Shown: one piece after another, positions 12,433 to 25,283 of the stretch
Numbering within the stretch: position 1 is the stretch's first letter
Layout of the letters: each line of letters opens with the position of its first letter
Assembly (NCBI GenBank): GCA_963978895.1
Contig: OZ022241.1
Location: forward strand, 40,987,829-41,051,828
From: Erpobdella octoculata
Taxonomy: Eukaryota > Annelida > Clitellata > Hirudinida > Erpobdellidae
Direction: 5' to 3'
DNA: 64,000 nucleotides
Translations under genes and position numbers: made by a program
Notes under the pieces: model-generated
Told to the model about the DNA's origin: nothing
What the model saw: the letters and a program-made list of their open reading frames with translations, nothing else
Databases searched by the model: none

Positions 12433-15400
12433 ATGACCAAAATGAACCTCACTCCGAGAAGGGAGTTAGTTCAATTTTTGATGAAGAACTCCAACATTGA
12501 TAAAAACAACTTGTGTCTTTTAGAAGACATTAACCTCGAGGATTTGATTAAGAAAAAAGTAACCTGTCACAGCATTGAATCAGGTACGATCATAAAATGA
12601 CTTGTTGTACAGCTTTGATGATAAAACCGAAATTATTATTAGAACTTACAATTTTTGTTTCCAACACAATTTCATCAAAGTTTTGAATCAATTTAAAAGT
12701 AGTTTTGTACGAGGGTTAATTTATCGATTTTTTTTTAAATTTTCCATTTTGATTCCTAAATTTTTATTCCAGGAGGAAACCTGAACGTCCTGTGCGGAAC
12801 CATTCGTCCGAGGGACCTTCCGAAGACGAACGTGTATTACTCGGTGAAGGCTTTTCTCTCATTCGAAACTCGATCCTCGACAGTTCCGTGCTTCGTTGCC
12901 CACGACTGCTTGGTGGGAGACGATATTTTAAACTGCAAGGTCGTTGCACACGAGTGGACTTTCGTCTGGCAGGAACCGCGGGGCGGTGTCGACGCTCACT
13001 ACCTGGAACTCAATAAGATACTTCCGATGACCGGCAACGACCGCGAGAAAAGAGGAGACAGCAATGAGAAACAGTTTTCCACCCTTCACGTCAATGAATG
13101 CTTGGAGTTACTCTCGAAGCTCGACCTCAACACTCCGAGTAACGAGCTGGAATTGTTTCCGGTTAATGTGTACGGAAAGGTTCACAGCGTGAGCGAGATC
13201 TATCAAGTTTTTCCGGAGCAGTGGTCGCTCTGCTTCTGGCTGGAAGACGTCGAGATTCCGCCGAAGGAAAACGAGCGTGTTTTAATCAAGTGCGACGTCG
13301 GCTCGTTCCTGTGGCTCCATTCGATGCTGAAGCGTGGACGGTCGTATCTCTTTACAAATCTCGTCGCGAGAGCCGTCCGGATGGAGGACGAATCCGTCGG
13401 ATGTTTTGCGGTCACCGCGGAGACGCAGGTGCGTTACGTGGACGAAGAAGGACCCACCGCCGATTTTATGGTTTTCCTTTCTTCCGACGATGCCGTAAAG
13501 TGTTTAAATATTTCCTCCTCTGCTAAATCTCTCTCTGAAGATAATTCTGCAAAGAAACCAAAGAGCTGGCCACGTTTGGAGACTTTAACGGGAACCGTCA
13601 CCGCAGCGGACGAATCCGCATTCGGAATCATGACCCTCGACGGCGGGATCAAAGTTCACATGCACGGCTCAGGTCACGGCTGCTTCGAACACGTCCGGCC
13701 AGGGTGCGAGGTCGTCTTAGAAAACGTTCGCTTGTCTCAAAGACATGCTGTTGGATGCCAAATGAGCAGGCTGCTGGTTTTACGATACCCCGTTCGTGAC
13801 CTGGAAAGCGTCCGAGTACCGAGAAAGGTTCATCGCTTCGCGTCGGACGACGAGGGCACGAAGTTTTACCGCATCGTTTCCGAACTCGTGGAGCTGTGCA
13901 TCTCCACGCCGGACCAGCTGGACAGCTTGCTGGAACAGATCGGAATTCCACAGGAGCAGTTTTGTCCCGAGCTGGTTTCGGCGATCAACTACAGGACGTA
14001 TTCCGGATTCTTCGCGGCGACCGTCTTCAAGCCGTCGGCCGGTTCGAACGGAAACGACGACGACGTGGATTTGAAGCAGATGGAAGTGACGTCGGTTCCG
14101 CTGCCGCCCGTGAAAACGTTTTCTTCAAAACTGGAACAGTTCATCTCCGTCGGAAGCGGGTACTGCTCCGAGGCAGTCGGACAAAACCGGAAAATTAAAT
14201 TCATGACCGTCGGAGATCTAGTCAGCCTCGGCACGAGCAATGGACTTTTCCGGTGTCTCGACGGTGTTCCCGATTACTGGGAGTGCAAGGTCATGTCGAG
14301 CAGGGACCACCCGGATAGTTCCGTCTACGTTCTGGGCTTTCTGAAAAGCAACGAAACCAGAGGATGCGTCTTTCTCGTGGACGGCAAAGGCAGTATCGAG
14401 TGCGTCGTCGCCGATTCGAATCCCGCGGACGACTACCTCGGTCACTCCTGCTCCGATTCCGACGCCGGCTGCCGTACCCATTGCCAAATGTCGCACGCCC
14501 CCTGCCAGCTACCGACCTGCCCCTACCTTCAGCCGTGCCACGTCGACTGTTTGCTCAGGATAGACTTTTTCCACCTGGTTTCAGAGACCTTTCGCTCTGT
14601 CGTCGTTGACTCTCGAGGTCGTTCCGCAGAGCGCAGTTTGGAGAGGCGCTACCTCGTGTTTTCGGCCGCCCACGTGGTCTCATTTGGTCCTCACCTCCTT
14701 CTGGAAATGGGCATATCATCCTATCCTTTTTGGCCCCAGCTCGAAGATGTCAAGTGTTACATCAGGGACAAGTTTTACGAACAGCCTTCTGACTTGACCT
14801 CTTTCACCCTCGTTCCGTCCGAGGATTTGAGAATGGACGAAAACTTGATGAATCGTTTCGGGTTCGAGACGCTCGTCTTGAAGTCTTACATGGAGGGAAA
14901 CAGAGACTTTTCGTCCGCGGCCCTCAGAAGGTACGTGAATTCGGACGACGCCGTCGAGAAACAACCCGACTCGCCCGCAGAGGTCTGCACCTGCTCCCTC
15001 TCCCTCGTCTTCGCCGTGAAGCACAAGGAGGGCCTCCTCGCTAGAGTGGTCAAACCCAGAGACGAAGAAAGAGGTTTCGATCCCGACGATTTTTTAAACG
15101 AGTACTTCAAGCGTTTCAACGACAAGAGGCCCGGACTGAGCAGCGCCGGTCCGAGGAAGCGTCTCAGGACAGATGTCGGGACTTCCATTGCCGCAGACCG
15201 GAACGGCGCTGATGAGATGCTCGAGACCGACGTAAATCGACCAGCGCCCTGTGCCGAAACATCCACCGGCAACGGAGAAGAACCTGGTGGTGACGAGCAC
15301 CTGCAAAACGTTAATCAGCCTCTGAATGAGCCGTGTTTTGACGTCCTGAAACCGCCGAAACTCGGACCGGACGGAAAAGCCAGACAGGCGAATTTCTTCC

Positions 15401-17701
15401 GGACGAAAACGATTTACGAGTTTGGAGTCGAGGCTTTCGCCTTGGATTTCGCCGACGATGTTTGCCAGCTCTGCCGTTCAAACAAAACCTGCTCCAAGAC
15501 GACTAATACACAGTTTAGGACTTCCGAATGTCCATTGGAAGTGCTTCTTGTATTCAGAGACACGTCTGCTGGTTGGTATCCAGTCCTCCGCCTCGGTTGC
15601 GTCTACACGCTCGAGGCCAAAGGAACCTCTTGCTCCGAACTCAGGCAGCATTTACAACAGACCACAGAGGCTTTGCCGGCATACCTGAAGAACAAATCTC
15701 TGACTTTGTCCGGCTGGAGGTATGTCATCGAAGTCAAAAACACTGAAGGTGTCGCTTTGAACAGGCATTTCAGAAATTGGCATCTCGAGGCTGGAAATCA
15801 GCAGAATTTGAACCGGGACGGAAACGCCATCGACGCAGCAGGAGTCGGCAGAAAAGTCAAAATGATTCTCGACGATCTGGACAGAGAGACGAGATTTCAA
15901 AGCGACGGACGATCGGCTTCGAACGCCGAACTCGAGACGGTAATCGGTGTCGTCGTCTCTAAGAAGTTCAACTCGAAGAGCTGCTCTTCTGAACACGACG
16001 ACCCCGTAAAATCGGAGCGAATCTCGAATCTGGGACTCTCCGTGCCGGGGTCGCGAAAGGTCGTGGTAACGTTGAGAGTTCTCGCCTCCGACGAGCTGGT
16101 GAAAGTTTCGACGAGCGAGAATTCCATCTACAAGTATCCGCTCGGCGTTCTGATCGGCTGTTGCGTCTGCTTCAGGAGGGTTTTAAAGACGGACTTCACC
16201 GGCCAGGGAAGGCACAGCTACAGGTTGTACAACTTCGTTCCGACGTCGTCCCTGGAATTGGTCAGCTTCCCGAGCGACCTCTTCAAAGAGGTCGACGTCG
16301 ACTGCGTCAAGAAATTCCGCTTCAAGAGTTTCTCGCAGCGGTCTCGCTGCGACCCGGAGACAGGTCTCGGCGGGCGCCTCGCTCGTCCGCCGGAGAGTAA
16401 CGATTGCCCCGAACGTTGCGACGATACTCCTTCGGGAGAACCCGATCTTCCAGAGGTTGGTCGTGGTTCTATCGGTGACAGATTAGAATTGCTGTCATCG
16501 TTAATCAACCAACTCAATCGGTCTGGAATAGTCACCGAAGTGCCAAAGCGGTTCTACCTGAGGGAATTACTTTATCTGGACAAAGCATCTCTTTCTCGCG
16601 ATCCCGGCCCGCTCAACGTCTTCATAAGCCGGATCCTGTGGGTCTCGTTCAGTTTTTCGTGCCCCCTCCATCCGGGTTGCGACACCGGTGGAAAGGAGCA
16701 GCATCTTTTAAATTGCCCGGTCTGCGTTCGGCCCCTCAGCAAGTTCAAGGTTAAATTGAATTTCGAGGTCTGCGATTCGACGAGCAAAGCATTTGTGACA
16801 TGCGAAGAGGAGGAACTCGCCAGAAAAACCTTGGCTCTGCCCGAAAAGGGCTGGTCGGAGCTGAAGCAGCTGGTCGCAAATTGTCCGTCGAAGAGCTTCT
16901 ATTTCGATTGCAAACGGACCTCGTACAAGATGGGCCGTGCGGCGTTCGAATGTCACTTAGACGATGGTCTGGAAGGGGGTAAGTATTTTCTATTTTAACG
17001 GGAATCTGATTTGCTCTTTTTTTGTTGAGGGGGGATTGTAGTACGGTGGCGTGTAAAACCTCCTTGGGTTTCTAGTCCAGTGATTATTTCGTTGACATTA
17101 CGGAATGTATGTTTCTTTGTTTGGCAGTTTTGTTCTGATGGTTTTGTGGATTTTTTTTTAACCAGAAGCTGGTCTTTTCTAAATGTTTACCAAATTTAAA
17201 GACTTGTATACAATTGATAAAATTATCGTGTAGAGATATCAAATATCGTGATCTTAAAATTAAATTTTCCCACTCAGTACATTCCAAAATCTTTTACAAA
17301 TTGCTAAATTGCGATAATAAAAAAAAACTTTTTTCTTGTTTTCGGCAGATCTCAGGCTCTTCCTCACGACACTCGCCGATTCTAATCTCGTCAAGCGTCG
17401 CGTGGTCGTCATCGCCGAACGCTTCAGAACTGTCCTCGACCAGGAGGGCCGCAAGCTGCCCCGCCTGGTACACGGTCCCAGACCGACCGGTACGGCGTCG
17501 CGACCGATCGCGCAAAGTCAATTCAACGTCGCCCGCCGCAAAATCGCCGAGCAGCTGGTCGAATCAGCAGCGTCCGGAGACGAGGGACGCAGCCAAAACC
17601 ACTCCCTCGCTGTCCAGCTGGAGCTGAAAGGCATCGACGACATCGATGTCGACGCCCAGTGCTGGGCAGCCCAGAAGCGCCTAGGTCGACAACAGAAGTG
17701 A
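12433..17701 (+). CDS. CTC1: CTC1, large subunit of the CST telomere-replication complex
   Basis: Three exons (12433-12583, 12773-16978, 17349-17701) give about 1569 residues; human CTC1 has 1217. CTC1 with STN1 and TEN1 binds single-stranded telomeric DNA, recruits DNA polymerase alpha-primase for C-strand fill-in and limits telomerase. The protein is a chain of OB-folds. An OB strand set near residues 160-220 (NVYGKVHSVSEIYQ, KRGRSYLFTNLVARAV) matches human CTC1. Near residue 1171 it has KYPLGVLIGCCVCFRRV, matching human PSLGLLPGARVHF. The C-terminal OB has a zinc-ribbon set C1347-x5-C1353-x11-C1365-x2-C1368, followed by VTCEEEELARKTLALPEKGW, closely matching the human C-terminal segment. 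A seven-Cys insertion sits at residues 610-643. Codon use is GC-rich, as in the first TRIP12 gene. Met at 12442 is an alternative start. Confidence 0.93.
17110..17240. repeat. Left copy of ~130 bp direct repeat flanking CTC1 last exon
   Basis: This part of CTC1 intron 2 shares TTTTTTTTAACCA and CTTTTCTAAATGTTTACCAAAT, then AAAGACTTGTATAC, in the same order with 17720-17850, just past the stop codon. The 353-base terminal exon therefore sits between direct repeats. Confidence 0.85.
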
Positions 17702-17719
17702 TTCGCTCTAAATTATGAA

Positions 17720-17850
17720 CTTGTTTGACAGTTTTATTCTATTGGTTTTATTGATTTTTTTTAACCAATTGCAGGCCTTTTCTAAATGTTTACCAAATCT
17801 AAAGAGTAAAGACTTGTATACTTGATAATTATCGTTAATCAAAGATGTTG
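17720..17850. repeat. Right copy of ~130 bp direct repeat flanking CTC1 last exon
   Basis: It begins about 19 bases after the CTC1 stop codon and lies in the presumed 3' UTR. Similarity to 17110-17240 is high over the whole length with small indels. Confidence 0.85.
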
Positions 17851-19682
17851 CGCTCGCTATGCGATCTTACTAACTGAAATTACCACTTGCACGTGTTCAT
17901 CTGACATTCCATGTACAAATTTGTAAACGTTGTTCGTTTTTATTCCGTTATTTTTTTTGTTACTACCCGTTTCTAATGTTGTTTACTTTTTTATATATTT
18001 TTCTCGAGTATATCTATCTGCACTTTGAACAGAACCAAGAAATATATTTGAAACGACGTTTCATGGATGTATTCTCTATTGAATTAATTAACATATATTA
18101 TTATAATTCGTTGACTGCATGACCTCGGTGGGATTTTCTTCTGAACATACAGGGTTAGACTTCGATCAGGTGCAGGGTATCGAGGTTTGCCCTTTTTATC
18201 GGGCGGCATTGGCACAGCACGGGCACTTTGCCCGCAATACATACGATGATGGCCTTATTTATAATTATTGGGTAAGAGAAAGGAGTGAGAGAGCTCTGCC
18301 CTCCACTAGAAAAATCTGAATCAGTGGCCACCACACACTGGGGATGTAATATTAAAATTATATTATATGCGTGTAATTGATTTTCGTATATAAGTTATAA
18401 TATAAACAAAAGTCTGTAATGAAACGTCACCCAAAAAAAAAATGTACTTCAATATTCCAAGACGAAAATATAATCGATGTTAATAAAGCGCTACGTTATT
18501 TTTTATAATTTCACGAAAAAACAAGGGGAGAACGAAAAAGATGAACTTTTAGTAACTTTCTCCGTAATAAACGTCAGTGAATCTGCATAAAATTAAAAAC
18601 CTTTTTTTCTCCGTATCTCGAATTTTCTTCGTTCAAATAATAATAATCAAATAATTGCTTAAAATCGTCGTCGTCGCCGTCGTCACAACGCGTCGTCTGC
18701 TTGGCTACGGTAGGAAACGTCATTTCGTTTGAAGCCGCGACAAAAAAGAACGACGCACTGGCAGCTACCAACGCTCACTAGCCACGAATAATAGATAAAC
18801 AAACAGAAAGAAGTATGCACACAAACACGGAGAAGTATGCACACAAACACGGAGAAGTATGCACACAAACACACGCACGCGACGATCACTTGTACCAGTA
18901 CTATCATCGCCGTCGTCGTCGTCACCACCACCACTGCTAAATTTCGTCAACCAATATAGTAATAAATTAATAACAAGTGTCACCTAAATAAATGTTCAAA
19001 TGCAAAGGGATCGATAAATTTCTTGAATATAATTCCACCTTGTGGTCAATTTTCCACACACACACACACACAGACAAGGCGCGCAAATAAACCTAAAGAT
19101 ATAAAATTCCGTTTTTGAACAACTGGAAACGAAACCCAGGTAATAACCACGTGAAACGCAACTGGCGCCAACAGCAAGCAAGCATGTGTGGCGCTTCGCC
19201 GATCGCTACTAAGAACGCAAGATCAGATCTCGACTGATAAATAGCCAATCGACCACCAGCAGCACTAGAGGCTACATAGGGAATCGTTTTGAATGCTGAA
19301 ATGTGTTGAATGTGCAGAAGAACGATGATGATGATAGTGTTGTTTTGTGGGATGACAATTCTATGATAATAATGTGTGACTCTTTCTTTCTTATTCTCTC
19401 TGAAAAACATGAGAAAACAAACACACACGCACACACACCTGCACACGCACACACACCTGCACACGCACCTGCACACGCACACACAAGCATGAACGATGAA
19501 CCCGAACGATAATTTTACAAACAGAACATGTGTCGGAGAAAGAAATACTATAAGATTGTTTCTTTGCTATTAATTAGTTCATCTTGCAATCAGTAATGTT
19601 TCAGTAGTTATTTATTTATAAGAAAAAGAAGAACAGAGAGTCGATGATGATGATGATGATACTTGAAAGTTGTTTACAGGAA

Positions 19683-19685
<3 letters not shown>

Positions 19686-19770
<85 letters not shown>
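19686..19770. repeat. (AC)n microsatellite
   Basis: An uninterrupted CA run of about 40 units is followed by a short TA tract. Confidence 0.98.
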
Positions 19771-19774
<4 letters not shown>

Positions 19775-20693
19775 TTTTATATATATATTCAAAGCCAAAT
19801 GAATGATGGATGGGCAGCAGCCTGGCTATTTATTTTTAATATTCTAAATAATGCTCTCCGACAGCCCGTTAGACTACTATCCACCACCACCATCACCATT
19901 CAAACTATGAATAATAATGAGATTAAAGTGTAAGCTAACACGGATTGATGAATACCAGCGGAAGTACGTGAGAGAAAGAAAACAAAAATGAAAGAAAAAA
20001 AAGAGATGAAAAGAGAGAGTGGAGAGTAACGTAATTAATTTATTTTTATCAATTTATTACACGACCGGTACAAACACAAAATCAGTACAAAAAATGTACA
20101 CACACCAGTAACTGCGTACGAGTACAACAAACGCTCCCCCACAGCAACGACGAAATGCTATTTCGGGTGAACGGAAAAACAACGTTATTAAACAAGAAAG
20201 CAAGCCGTGCCATGAAGCAACGTCATTTGTGATAATGATATTTAATTACATCCATTTAGTAGTGTCAATTCGTATCACAAGCTTACTTTTTGGAGAGAAA
20301 AGAAATAACAGGAATAATTAAGGGCGAAGATACAGGGAAAGACTGAGAGATAGAGATAGTGGTATATGAAGACAGAGAGATATACAGAAAAATAGAGAAA
20401 AATAGAGAAATTCACAGCAAGATAGAGAGACATTTAGAAAAAAAGAGATATATAAAGTTGACAGAGAGAGAGTGAATTTGAAGGATAAGGAGAAGAGTAG
20501 AGAGAGAGAGAGAGCGAGAGGAAGAGAAAGAGAGGAAACACATCAAAATATCCAGAAGACACGCTTGTCAAATGTATATGCTTTCTAGCAACGAGAAAAA
20601 TTTATCAACGATCAGCACCGTCCACATTTTTCCGGTAAGAAGAGGGCGGAGCGCCACAGTCCGACTCCGCCCTCTAGTCCATCGATGAACCAA

Positions 20694-23600
20694 TCAGGAC
20701 AAGTGGAATGAGTTCTGTCCTTCCCTGGAAGCCAGTAGAAGTTTTTCCTTGGTGACTTCGAAGCTGGTGTACTCGGGCAGTTTGAAGTAGTTGACGCACG
20801 TCATGACGGAGGGCAGGTAGTTGTCCGGGTCGTCTCCGGGGTCGACCGACTTGCGGACGATCGTCAGCGGTGGGTTCAAACTTTTCAGGCCTTCGAAAAG
20901 GGTAAAGCGTTGAACGTTTTAATTAAATTAAAAATAAACTTATAAATTCAATTTAATTAATTAAATGTTATAAAATATTATAAACATAAATTAAATTAAT
21001 TAGATGTTATAAAATATTATAAACATAAATTAAATTAATTATATGTTATAAAATATTATAAACATAAATTAAATTAAATAAATTTAATGTTATATCATAT
21101 TTATTCATTGATGCCTTTCAATGTACACAAACTTAACTTGTAACCCTCAGAACACAATCATCATCACTTTATTCACACCACATTGACCTTCATAATCATA
21201 ACCATCATCACCACCACAATCATCATCATCACCATCATTATCACCACCACCACCACCACCACCACCACCATCATCATCTACATTACCTCCGACAGGTAAT
21301 CTGGGTGATCCGGTGGTGAACTGGATGAACAGTCTCTGCTCCTCGGCAGTGAACGATGAAAGCACGTCGAAGAGGAATCTTATCGGCTGCGACTCCATGG
21401 TGTACCCGTGGTCGGCACGGCAGCAATCCGTCAGGAATCTCGGCGTCCACGGCTCGAAGTTGTTGCCGCAGAAAAGCAGCTCCATCTGGTGTTGAAAAAT
21501 TAATTTTTCGCATGCCAATGTTTAAAAAGAATAACAATTTATAAAAATAATTTATTCTTATTTTTAATCATCATCAGGATCTTCAAAAACTAATAAAGCC
21601 AAATCAAAAAATAATTAAAAAACAATTTAAATAAAAAAAAAACGTCCAAGATGGCCGACCTCTTCCGGATAGAACAGAGAGAGTAGAGAGAGTGGAAAGA
21701 TGGATTCGAATCCCTCTTTGAACGCTTCCAACTGTTTTCCAGGTCCTTCGTGGAGAAGCCAGTGAACGACGAGCTGGGAGAAAAAAAAAAGTTGAAAATC
21801 TATAATTTCCGAATAAATAGAAAATAATCTCGATATTCAATAGAGGGTCGCGTATGTGACTACTTTATTTCAACAAATCAGCTGTGAAGCTATAAATACG
21901 AGCTCACAATCGATGATCGAATACCATTCACCTAACTAACAATCAACTATCACTAACATATCCATTTGCCCATCCATTAAACTAACCCTCCATCCACACA
22001 CCCATCCATGCATCCATCAAACTAACCCTTCGTCCACCCGCCCAACCAACCAACCAACCAACCAACCAACCATCCACCAAACCAGCCCTCCATCCACCAC
22101 CCAACCAACCAGCCGCACACATATACAAACCTTCAGATATTCCTCGATGTTGCTGAGGGACAGCAAGACGTCCTTGCCGCCTTTTTTCATCTCGATGTTG
22201 GGGAATCCGGGAAGGCAGAAGTCCACCCCGAGGTCGTCGAAACTGCACCCGTCAACCGTCAGGCTGTTCAGCGCCAGGAGGCGGCTCTCGTGGGTCTGCG
22301 TAAATTAAAAAATGACACGCGAGTCGATGAAACACCTTCAACATGTTTAAAACACCTACTCATAATCGTAATCATTATCTAACTAATGAGCAACTATCAC
22401 TAACATATACATCCACCCACCTAACTATCCACTCATCCATTGAACTCTGAGTTCGTCGGATGTAACCTCTGAACTTACAGTCGAGTACGGTAAACGTAAA
22501 ATTTAAACAATAAACGCCATTGCGACAGGATCATCTACGTCGGCGGTAAAAAAATAATAAACGCACGTGCGACGGGTCGGTCTCGATCCTCTTTTTCTGT
22601 CGGACGACGTCGAGGAGCTGCTGGACGAAGGTGGAGACCGTCGGCAGGACGTTCTCCAGGTCGACGAGTCCCAGACTGGAGCCCTGCTGTTGCGGACTGC
22701 CAGATCCTCCTCCTCCTCCGACAGCTGAACTGCTCGATTTACTGGCGTTCAGCATCCATTTGTATAGCGCTTTGCTCAATGGCAAGTCAAGCTGAATATA
22801 CATATATATAAAAAAAAAAATTTTTTATTAAAACTTATTTTACATATTAATTAAAAAAAATTGTGGTATAATTTAAGAACGATTTCAAAATGTCAAACTT
22901 TTTACAATTCCATTAACACGATCAGAAGAATTTATAATAGCGATTATAATCAGTGACGTCACCGGCCCTAACCATTCTCGAATCCATAAGCGCCTTCGCC
23001 ATGAATTTTCCGAGAAATTTGAACTTGGACTTTATCTTGTTGACCTGGGCCGCTTTGACCGACTTGGACAGGGGCGACGGGAAAAGGCCGCACGGAGAGA
23101 ACGTGTACCGGTTCGCTTGTTGCTGCTGCGGAGGCGGCGTGTGATCCTCCGCAGATGTTGATTGTTTTTTGTTGCCACGCTGTTGTTGTTGCTGTTGTTG
23201 TTGGCTGCTACTACTCTTTTTCGTTGGGCCTACAACAAAATTCAGTGAAACGTAACAAGCTGGTTTAGACCGAAATGAAAGAAAGAAAAAAAACATAAAA
23301 AAGATCTGGCACAGCCAACATCGATCCCAATTCACCTTCCGGTTCGGACGCAGATACGGGCTCACCACTCCAAAGTTCAAGGTCGTGCCTCTGAAGTTCA
23401 CGAGACACCAGAGCGTAGAATTCCATCGTCGGTCCTAGACCGGTGCCCACCTAAGAAAGGAAACGATCGTTGTTGTAAATACTACCACGATTATAAACTC
23501 GCATCATGATTTATTAACTTGCTACAGTATTGAGAACCAGCTGAAACAAAGCTAAATTTAAAAGCATCTACAATCTCCAGAATTTTCAATTAGATGTTTT

Positions 23601-25229
23601 AACTTTTTCTATAACGTACATGAGAGATTATAACGGACATATTAACTACATATATTTTAACAGAGATATTAACTACTTTCTGCATCTAAATTGTTAAATT
23701 AACGCCATTAAATCGGCTAACGACATCGTTTTCCAGCACCGTTATCATCGTAACAGAAAAGACAAAAAAAAAAAAAGACCGATCACCTCATTTTCGTACT
23801 GGATTTCGAGCAAGGCCTTGTAGTTGCTCATGTCCCCGATCAATTTCTCCGCCTGTTTCAAGATGTCGTCCCGAGAAACAGTGGCCTGCACGTTAAACAC
23901 ATCGATAGAAAATAACAGCAACGGGACAGCAGCAATCATTTCAAGACAAACAGCGCCGGCGCCACTACCGCGACAACAATCACATCACCGGCAATGTCGT
24001 CTCGTTCATCGCATAAAAACAGGGCCGCAATCATTCTCTCAGTCATTTCAGCCACTGCCCCGTGTTTAGTGCTACATCCAGTCATTACCACCACCACCAT
24101 CACCACCACTACCACCGCCACCAACCTTCTTTCTTTCCAGTCTCGGCACCACCCTGTCGTTAGTTTCCGAAGAGCTTCCTTGATCCTGATTGGACTCTCT
24201 TTGTACTCGGTGCATGGCTCGGTCCCTGTCGAATGTCGTCGCGTAGAACAGCAGCTGCCTCGTCTCAAACGGCAGAAGGAACGAGCTGTTCGGAAATAAA
24301 AGATGAAATTATATTAAATATTTATAATCATATTAAATATTTATAATTATATTAAATATTTGTAATTATATTAAAAATTTGTTATTATACTAAATAATAT
24401 AATTAATTATAATATAATAAATTAATAAATCTATAATTAATCAGCATTTAACTTAGATGCGAGATTATATTTCGAGACATCCCTAATCTCAATAAACAAT
24501 GTACCTACCATGCAAGCAATCAAATGGAAAAATAACCGGCACTCACCAGGTTCTGGCAATCTGACTCAGCCAAGCAGGCAAGTTGCCGGTCATGATGGAC
24601 AGTGGATCTTGGAGCTGTCGGTTGGCTTTCGACGTTAGCTTGCTACTCAGGAAATCCTGACTGCCGAGCAGTGGCTGAACATTCATTTTCTGGTTTACAA
24701 ATATAAAAATAAAAAATATATAAATATAAATATATAAAAATTATAAAAGCAATAATAAAAATTTATATTAATTACAATTAATATATAAATTATATATAAA
24801 TTGATGTCATTCGCCATAAAATCTAAAAATAAATATAACCAATCAATAACAAAACCCTTGACCCTAACAACAACAAAAATGTTATCTAATTCATCCACCC
24901 AATCATCCATCCGATAAATCCTCACCTCAAAGAGGACTCCCCAGTTCCTGTTGAGGGCGTGCATGATAGAGAGCAGGGGAAGGACCTGGAGGGAGGGGTC
25001 TTTGAAGGTCATGAGGTTCGTCTGCGGGTCGAGGGCTCGATCGAGGTTAGCGCATCGTCCGAGCTCCAACTCTAAGAAAGAGAAGCGTGGGTGCGCGAAT
25101 AATTTATGTTAATGTAATTCATTGTTTATGTTTATGATGATAGACAGGAGATAAAAAAAAAATTTAAAGCATTTGAACTTCAATAAACTGAGCAGTATGA
25201 AAACAAGTTGTGGTAATCATCATTGCCAT

Positions 25230-25283
<54 letters not shown>

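Larger units (their letters stand above)
17702..20693. other. Convergent intergenic region between CTC1 and TRIP12 3' ends
   Basis: It holds the 3' UTRs of both genes. On the minus strand, candidate poly(A) signals for TRIP12 (TTTATT on the plus strand) lie near 20041. Repeats include three copies of GAAGTATGCACACAAACACG at about 18810-18875, CA-rich tracts at 19050-19075 and 19420-19485, a pure (AC)n at 19686-19770 and a GA-rich zone at about 20330-20540. A GC-richer patch at 18120-18320 has no recognised identity. No gene was found. Confidence 0.6.

Noticed and set aside
13203..16982. Many 60-130 codon frames on both strands over the CTC1 long exon
   Set aside because: They overlap a clearly homologous 1,388-codon frame and reflect its GC-rich, stop-poor composition.
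12773..17701. Alternative identification of the 12.4-17.7 kb gene as POT1
   Set aside because: Both are OB-fold telomere proteins, but the size, the YPLGVLIG segment and the zinc-ribbon plus LPEKGW C-terminus fit CTC1, not POT1.
19670..19933. Frame starting within the (AC)n tract
   Set aside because: It is repeat-derived poly-His/Thr followed by non-homologous sequence.
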